A DNA stretch of 9,505 bases from Propionibacteriales bacterium. Its GTDB lineage: Bacteria; Actinomycetota; Actinomycetes; Propionibacteriales; Propionibacteriaceae. Location of the stretch: positions 1 through 9,505 of the forward strand of contig JAKDKP010000044.1 of the NCBI GenBank assembly GCA_030453285.1, written 5' to 3'. The translations under genes were made by a program, and so were the position numbers. Positions 5,531 through 9,505 of the stretch are shown piece by piece; the stretch's first letter is position 1, and the number at the start of each line of letters is the position of its first letter. Below the pieces are notes generated by a model that saw only the letters and a program-made list of their open reading frames with translations, was not told the DNA's origin and searched no databases.

Positions 5531-7649
5531 GGTCCTCGTTCCCTACCTCGGCTGCGGGTGCGCTCGAGGTCAGGCTGTCTCGGTCGTCGCTGCCGGTACC
5601 GCCCGCCGAGGCTTCGCCGCCGGTACCGCGTTCGCGCCGAACCTGACGGATCCGCAGGGCCGTGGTGACGAAGAAGGCGATCCCGGCTCCGATCGCGATC
5701 ACCCAGCCGACCGTGCCGTACTCGGTGGCCTGGACCGTCGTCGTGGCGGGCTTGCCGAGCTTGATGTCGGACAAGGTGGACAGTTGGGCCGACACCTCGA
5801 CCTCGCCGTTGGCCGCGGGCTTGGCCTCGACCTGCACCGACATCCGCTCACCCGGCTGCACCTCGACCCGATCGATGGACTTCACCTTGAGCCGCGAGTT
5901 GTTGCCCGAGGCCACGTTCACCTTCACCTGCACCGGGACGGTCAGATTGTTGGTGATCGTCAAGGGGAAGGATCCGATCGAACCGGTCAGCACCACCTTG
6001 CGGTCGCGCCCCAGAGTGACCGCCTCCCCGTTGCCGATGCCGGCCACCTTCTGCATCGCCGGGGCGAGCAGGGCCGCCTGACCCTGCTCATCCCGACGCC
6101 AGGCACCGGATGCGGCACGACCGACGGCGGCGTCGATCTGTTGCTCGATGTCGCCCTGGGCCACCAGCAGGTCGGCGAGGGCGACGTAGTCGCGGCGCAG
6201 AGCCTCCACCCGATCGACCTGCCGCGGTGTCAATTCGTCGGCTGCCGCCTGGGTGGGGTAGGTCAGCGTCACCTGTTCGGTGTCGGCGCCGACCTGGTCG
6301 ACCGCCTCGGCCAACAATCGCCGGACCAGATGCGGTCCGTCGGCAGTGCGATCACGTTCGGCCTGGTCGGCGGTGGTGATCACGCGAACGCTGGATTCGC
6401 CGGTCGTGGTCCGGAGCCAGTCGTCGGAGACCAGGCGTTGGCGCACTTTCACCGGAGCCAGCGGATCGGGATCGGGGCCGCCGGCGAAGGCGCCGGCGTC
6501 GAAGCTGATCACCGGCGTACCGGCGGCCGACCTCCGTACGGCGTTGGTGCCGGTGGAGGCATCCGAGAGCAGGTACAGGTCGGGGTCGATCCGGTCGGTC
6601 CGCGCCAGCGTGTTCGCATCGGCCAGGCCTTCGGTGGGCATGGCAAGGGTCGGCAGCTCGGCGGTCCGCGTGACCGTGCGCCCGGCGCGAACGGCCCGGG
6701 ACAGATAGGAGCCGGTGTCGCGGCGGGCCAGGGCCGCCAGATCGGGGCTGCCGAAGATCAGTCGGTAGCCGGCCTTCTCGTCCAGGTCGTCGAAGCGGCT
6801 CAACCATCGCTCGGCCGCAGCCGCCCCCGTACCGGCTCGAGTGCCCTGCCCCGACGACACCCGGTAGCCCTTGCTCATCACTTCCAGCGCCTGCACCAGC
6901 TCGGGATCGACGGCCCAATTCACCTTCTTGCGGGCCGCACTGTCGAGCAGCACATCGAGCCGTCCGCCGTCGGCGAGTTCGTCGGCCAGATGATCATCGA
7001 CGAACCCGCCTTCGGTGGTGTACGAGGGCCGCGAGTTCAGCACCACGACCGAGGTGAGGGGCGCCTTGTTGGTCGCCTGCTTGCTCACCACCGGGAGGAA
7101 GGTGCGTCCTCGGCCCAGGGTGCTCACCTCACCACCGTCCGTGCTTCCCCGGACGTGCACGCCCACCATGTAGAGGGCATCGGGGAGCGGCAGTCCGAGT
7201 TGGGCCACGGTCACCTGGACGCTGAACGGGACCGACGCACCGGGAGCCAGCGACTCGGGCAGATCGGGTCGTAGGTCGCTGCGGGTCAGATCGATGAACC
7301 CGCTGGCGTGGTCGGTGACCCGGGCACCGACCGGTTCGGTCGGTTCGGTCTGCAGCACCTGCTCGAACTGCTCACGGTCGGTGTAGGGCGCCTGGTTGCG
7401 CCACAACAGGGCCTGCAATCGGGTCAGTGGCCGGTCGGTGGCGTTGGTGGCGACGCCCTTGATGATGACGGTGTCCTTGTCGGAGGTGGCGACCGTGGGG
7501 GTGAGCTCGGTGAGGGAGACGGTGACCGCAGAGGGTGGCTGTGCACGAGCAGGTGCAGCGGCGAACAGGGCCGGGACCAGGACCGCAGCAGACAGACAGC
7601 ACAACAAGGCTGTCCACCAGCCCGGTCGTCCCCCGCTCGCACTCGTCAC
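5523..7649 (-). CDS. Exported, membrane-anchored DUF6049 family protein (Rv3909-like)
   Basis: A 708-residue protein of unknown function and first gene of the operon. A signal peptide is visible at 1-36: WW, a hydrophobic core (ALLCCLSAAVLVPALFAAA) and a probable cut after APARA. Most of the protein (37-640) would be outside the membrane, with beta-rich stretches at about 40-190 and 550-640 and a mixed alpha/beta middle. One transmembrane helix (about 645-665, VGWVIAIGAGIAFFVTTAL) is followed by positive charge (RIRQVRRERG) and a 35-residue low-complexity cytoplasmic tail. Length, topology and position just before murJ match M. tuberculosis Rv3909 and S. coelicolor SCO3895. Its partner is unknown; constant association with murJ suggests a role in cell-wall assembly (inferred). 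The start is GTG at 7649, where a -10 box 6 nt upstream implies a leaderless message. It has no recognisable catalytic motif. Confidence 0.9.
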   Translation of the reverse strand: MTSASGGRPGWWTALLCCLSAAVLVPALFAAAPARAQPPSAVTVSLTELTPTVATSDKDTVIIKGVATNATDRPLTRLQALLWRNQAPYTDREQFEQVLQTEPTEPVGARVTDHASGFIDLTRSDLRPDLPESLAPGASVPFSVQVTVAQLGLPLPDALYMVGVHVRGSTDGGEVSTLGRGRTFLPVVSKQATNKAPLTSVVVLNSRPSYTTEGGFVDDHLADELADGGRLDVLLDSAARKKVNWAVDPELVQALEVMSKGYRVSSGQGTRAGTGAAAAERWLSRFDDLDEKAGYRLIFGSPDLAALARRDTGSYLSRAVRAGRTVTRTAELPTLAMPTEGLADANTLARTDRIDPDLYLLSDASTGTNAVRRSAAGTPVISFDAGAFAGGPDPDPLAPVKVRQRLVSDDWLRTTTGESSVRVITTADQAERDRTADGPHLVRRLLAEAVDQVGADTEQVTLTYPTQAAADELTPRQVDRVEALRRDYVALADLLVAQGDIEQQIDAAVGRAASGAWRRDEQGQAALLAPAMQKVAGIGNGEAVTLGRDRKVVLTGSIGSFPLTITNNLTVPVQVKVNVASGNNSRLKVKSIDRVEVQPGERMSVQVEAKPAANGEVEVSAQLSTLSDIKLGKPATTTVQATEYGTVGWVIAIGAGIAFFVTTALRIRQVRRERGTGGEASAGGTGSDDRDSLTSSAPAAEVGNEDHG

Positions 7650-7661
7650 CGCCCCATCCTA
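7650..7661 (-). promoter_or_regulatory. Leaderless promoter (-10 box) of the DUF6049-murJ-sigM operon
   Basis: TAGGAT on the minus strand (7661-7656) fits the actinobacterial -10 consensus TANNNT. Six bases, GGGGCG, separate it from the GTG at 7649, so initiation would fall on the start codon. No purine-rich ribosome binding site is well placed. No convincing -35 is seen 17-19 nt upstream, which is usual for this promoter class. Confidence 0.6.
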
Positions 7662-7754
7662 GGGAACCGGCACAGTCGACGCGCCTTCTGTCGTACGCCT
7701 GTCGCACCTCGACCGACCCGTCGTTTCCCGGACGGGGTCACACGGAGGGAAGGA

Positions 7755-7768
7755 TAGAGTGGAGCGCC
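7755..7768 (+). promoter_or_regulatory. Promoter (-10 box) of cca, probably leaderless
   Basis: TAGAGT (7755-7760) fits TANNNT and lies 8 nt before the GTG at 7769, so initiation would fall at or just before the start codon. GGAG at 7761-7764 is only 4 nt from the GTG and could act as a weak ribosome binding site if a short leader exists. No clear -35 is seen. Confidence 0.5.
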
Positions 7769-9271
7769 GTGCCCAGTCTGAACAGTTCCGACATGCCCAG
7801 CCTCAGTGGAGCGCAGGCCAACGCCGTCGCCGAGATGATCCGGATCACCCCCGTGGTGGACCGGCTCGGCGGGCTGTTCGCCGCGGCCGGCCACGAGTTG
7901 CACCTGGTGGGCGGCCCGGTCCGCGACGCCCTGCTCGGCCGGCTCGGGCATGACCTCGACTTCACCACCGACGCCCGACCCGAGCAGATCGAACCGCTGT
8001 TGCGTGAGTTCATCATCACCGGCGACAGGGGCAGTGCGGTATGGGACATCGGCCGCGCGTTCGGCACCATCGGCGCCAAGCTCGTCGAACCCGCCGGCGG
8101 CGACGACGCTGAAGGCCGCGCGTGGGTGGTGGAGGTCACCACGTATCGCAGTGACACGTACGAGGAGACCTCCCGCAAGCCGGCCGTCGCGTTCGGGGAC
8201 ACCCTGGCCGGTGACCTTCGTCGCCGAGACTTCACGGTGAACGCGATGGCGATCTCGTGTGCCGACAAAACCTTCACCGACCCGTACGGGGGACTCTCCG
8301 ATCTGGCCGCGTCGAGGATTCGCACGCCGGCCACCGCCGAGCAGTCCTTCTCCGACGACCCGCTGCGGATGATGCGGGCTGCCCGGTTCGTAGCCCAGCT
8401 CGGGTTCACCGCCGACCCGTCGGTGGTCGAGGCGATGACCGCGATGGCCGACCGGATCGACATCATCTCGGCCGAACGGGTGCACGACGAGCTGACCAAG
8501 CTGCTGCTGGCCGACAATCCGCGTCCGGGCCTGAACCTGCTGGTGCAGACCGGACTGGCCGAGCGGGTGCTGCCCGAGCTGCCGGCCCTGAGGTTGGAGC
8601 GCGACGAGCACCACCGGCACAAGGACGTCTACGAGCACAGCCTGACCGTGCTCGAACAGGCGATCGACCTGGAGAAGTCCCGTGGACACCAACCCGATCT
8701 GGTGAACCGGATCGCCGCGCTGCTGCACGACATCGGCAAGCCGCGGACGCGCAGATTCGAATCCGGTGGCAAGGTGTCCTTCCACCACCACGACGTGGTC
8801 GGCGCCAAACTGGTCTCCAAACGGATGAAGGCGCTGAAGTTCTCCACCGAACAGATCAAGGCCGTGGCCCTGCTGGTCGAACTGCATCTGCGGTTCCACG
8901 GATACGGCGAGGGTCAATGGACCGATTCGGCCGTACGCCGCTACGTCCGCGACGCCGGTGACCAACTGGAGCGGTTGCACATCCTCACCCGGGCCGACTG
9001 CACCACCCGCAACCAGCGCAAGGCCGCCCGGCTACGCAACGCCTATGACGACCTCGAACGCCGGATCGCCCAGCTGGCCGAACAGGAACAGATGGATGCC
9101 CTGCGTCCTGACCTCGACGGTGCCGAGATCATGGCCGTGTTGGGGATCGAGCCCGGTCCGACCGTCGGCCGGGCGTACAAGCACCTGCTCGAACTGCGCA
9201 TCGACCACGGCCCCCTCGGCCCCGAACGCGCCCGCGCCGAACTCCTCGACTGGTGGTCCCGGCAGAGCTGA
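7769..9271 (+). CDS. cca: CCA tRNA nucleotidyltransferase (class II) with HD domain
   Basis: A 500-residue enzyme that adds or repairs the 3' CCA end of tRNA from CTP and ATP. The head domain shows LVGGPVRDALLG (46-57), the metal-binding pair D62-x-D64 in DLDFTTDA, RRRDFTVNAMA (151-161) and the nucleotide-selecting DDPLRMMRAARF (196-207). An HD phosphohydrolase domain follows, with HHRHKDVYEH (281-290), LLHDIGKPRT (319-328) and SFHHHDVVGAK (337-347). Sequence and length closely follow remembered M. tuberculosis PcnA (Rv3907c, about 480 aa) to the C-terminal ELLDWW. Compared with that protein, about 10-14 residues are inserted near 106-119 (VEPAGGDDAEGRAW). The GTG at 7769 is chosen for its promoter spacing; the in-frame ATG at 7793 has no ribosome site, and an upstream in-frame extension would run into the divergent gene. 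Poly(A) polymerase is a less likely alternative, as bacteria outside Proteobacteria normally use this family for CCA addition. Confidence 0.95.
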   Translation: MPSLNSSDMPSLSGAQANAVAEMIRITPVVDRLGGLFAAAGHELHLVGGPVRDALLGRLGHDLDFTTDARPEQIEPLLREFIITGDRGSAVWDIGRAFGTIGAKLVEPAGGDDAEGRAWVVEVTTYRSDTYEETSRKPAVAFGDTLAGDLRRRDFTVNAMAISCADKTFTDPYGGLSDLAASRIRTPATAEQSFSDDPLRMMRAARFVAQLGFTADPSVVEAMTAMADRIDIISAERVHDELTKLLLADNPRPGLNLLVQTGLAERVLPELPALRLERDEHHRHKDVYEHSLTVLEQAIDLEKSRGHQPDLVNRIAALLHDIGKPRTRRFESGGKVSFHHHDVVGAKLVSKRMKALKFSTEQIKAVALLVELHLRFHGYGEGQWTDSAVRRYVRDAGDQLERLHILTRADCTTRNQRKAARLRNAYDDLERRIAQLAEQEQMDALRPDLDGAEIMAVLGIEPGPTVGRAYKHLLELRIDHGPLGPERARAELLDWWSRQS

Positions 9272-9308
9272 GCGGCTCGCAGCCAGCCCTGTCCCCAGCC
9301 TCCCTGCG

Positions 9309-9377
9309 GAAAATTGGCACGCTGAGCCCCATCGCCGGACCCATGTGTTGGCAGTGCGCCTGAGCGTGCCGATTTTC
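9309..9377. terminator. Probable bidirectional terminator between convergent cca and response regulator genes
   Basis: Arms at 9309-9326 and 9360-9377 (18 nt each) are reverse complements except at two positions. Each arm has GGCACGCT (or complement) at its core and an A-tract or T-tract at its outer end, so RNA from either strand would form a stem next to a short U-run (AUUUU). It begins 38 nt after the cca stop and ends 18 nt from the stop of the convergent gene. The 33-nt loop is large for a simple terminator. Confidence 0.65.
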
Positions 9378-9395
9378 TGGGCGCGGCCGTGGCCG

Positions 9396-9505
9396 TCAGA
9401 TCCAGCCGCGTTGGCGGGCGAGACGGACGGCCTCGTGACGGTTGGCGACGCCGAGTTTGGTGACCGCGGCACTCAGATAGTTGCGGACGGTGCCGGGGGA
9501 GAGGG
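9396..9505 (-). CDS. LuxR/NarL-type response regulator, C-terminal part (cut by window end)
   Basis: The last 35 codons and a stop are present; the gene begins beyond the right edge. The residues LSPGTVRNYLSAAVTKLGVA and NRHEAVRLARQRGWI are the second half of a LuxR-type helix-turn-helix: the recognition helix (GTVRNYLSAAVTKLG) and the final helix (NRHEAVRLARQRGW). The 'TVRNYLS' form and the 'RGWI' ending are typical of actinobacterial NarL/FixJ two-component regulators resembling DesR, which normally carry an N-terminal receiver domain and pair with a histidine kinase. Neither can be seen here, so the two-component assignment is inferred. The gene converges on cca, with the inverted repeat at 9309-9377 between them. 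Confidence 0.85.
   Translation of the reverse strand, partial: LSPGTVRNYLSAAVTKLGVANRHEAVRLARQRGWI

Noticed and set aside
5514..7274. A 586-codon open frame on the plus strand opposite the DUF6049 gene
   Set aside because: Its translation is rich in G, R, H and Q with no recognisable domain; it is antisense to a gene with signal peptide, membrane helix and syntenic support. Long antisense frames are expected at this GC content.
7325..7350. Short tandem repeat (TCGGTCGGT-like, two copies)
   Set aside because: It is simply the codons for TEPTEP in the DUF6049 protein; two imperfect copies are not notable.
7662..7695. GGGAACC on the plus strand as an ECF sigma -35 element for cca
   Set aside because: No CGTC lies 16-18 nt downstream, and a housekeeping-type -10 box sits much closer to cca.
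7535..7768. Upstream in-frame extension of cca to an ATG at 7535
   Set aside because: It would overlap the start of the divergent DUF6049 gene and its promoter; the extension is low complexity, and homology to the CCA family begins after 7769.
7646..8980. A 444-codon open frame on the minus strand opposite cca
   Set aside because: It is antisense to the well-supported CCA enzyme, its composition is that of a shadow frame, and it has no domain signature.
9032..9472. Minus-strand open frame of 146 codons across the cca end and right intergenic region
   Set aside because: It overlaps the cca 3' end antisense, crosses the inverted repeat and overlaps the response regulator in another frame.

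Overview
The window is high-GC DNA with GTG and ATG starts, short 4-nt gene overlaps, TANNNT -10 boxes and leaderless starts, all typical of Actinobacteria. The gene order (CCA-adding enzyme, then divergently a large secreted DUF6049 protein, a very long MurJ/MviN, and a SigM-type ECF sigma factor) is the conserved block near the actinobacterial chromosome origin (Mycobacterium tuberculosis Rv3907c to Rv3912; Streptomyces coelicolor around SCO3890-3896). The lineage cannot be fixed from sequence alone; I lean towards Propionibacteriales.

Layout, left to right. 1-111 (minus): first 37 codons of a PadR-family repressor, with its own promoter, a candidate operator over the -10 box and a strong ribosome binding site. 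190-223: terminator hairpin closing the main operon. 245-7649 (minus): five-gene operon transcribed right to left in the order DUF6049 exported protein (5523-7649), murJ (1859-5530), sigM (1281-1862), two-helix membrane protein (580-1284), small anti-sigma-like protein (245-583). Every junction overlaps by 4 or 8 nt, so the five genes are probably translationally coupled. 7650-7768: compact divergent promoter region with a -10 box on each strand. 7769-9271 (plus): cca. 9309-9377: inverted repeat with an A-tract and T-tract, probably a bidirectional terminator. 9396-9505 (minus): last 35 codons of a LuxR/NarL-type response regulator.

Functional reading: the operon joins cell-wall export (MurJ flips lipid II; its cytoplasmic tail is a degenerate kinase and its extracellular tail a discoidin-like domain) with an envelope-stress sigma factor and its likely regulators. 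The least ordinary part is 245-1284. Where a single membrane anti-sigma factor is usual, there are two genes: a membrane protein with a PH-like cytoplasmic part, and a small soluble protein resembling the cytoplasmic end of an anti-sigma factor. A good match to the SigM promoter consensus lies in front of the small gene. Overall this is a conserved housekeeping region with lineage-specific variation, not a mobile or defence island; no insertion sequence, CRISPR, tRNA or rRNA was seen.
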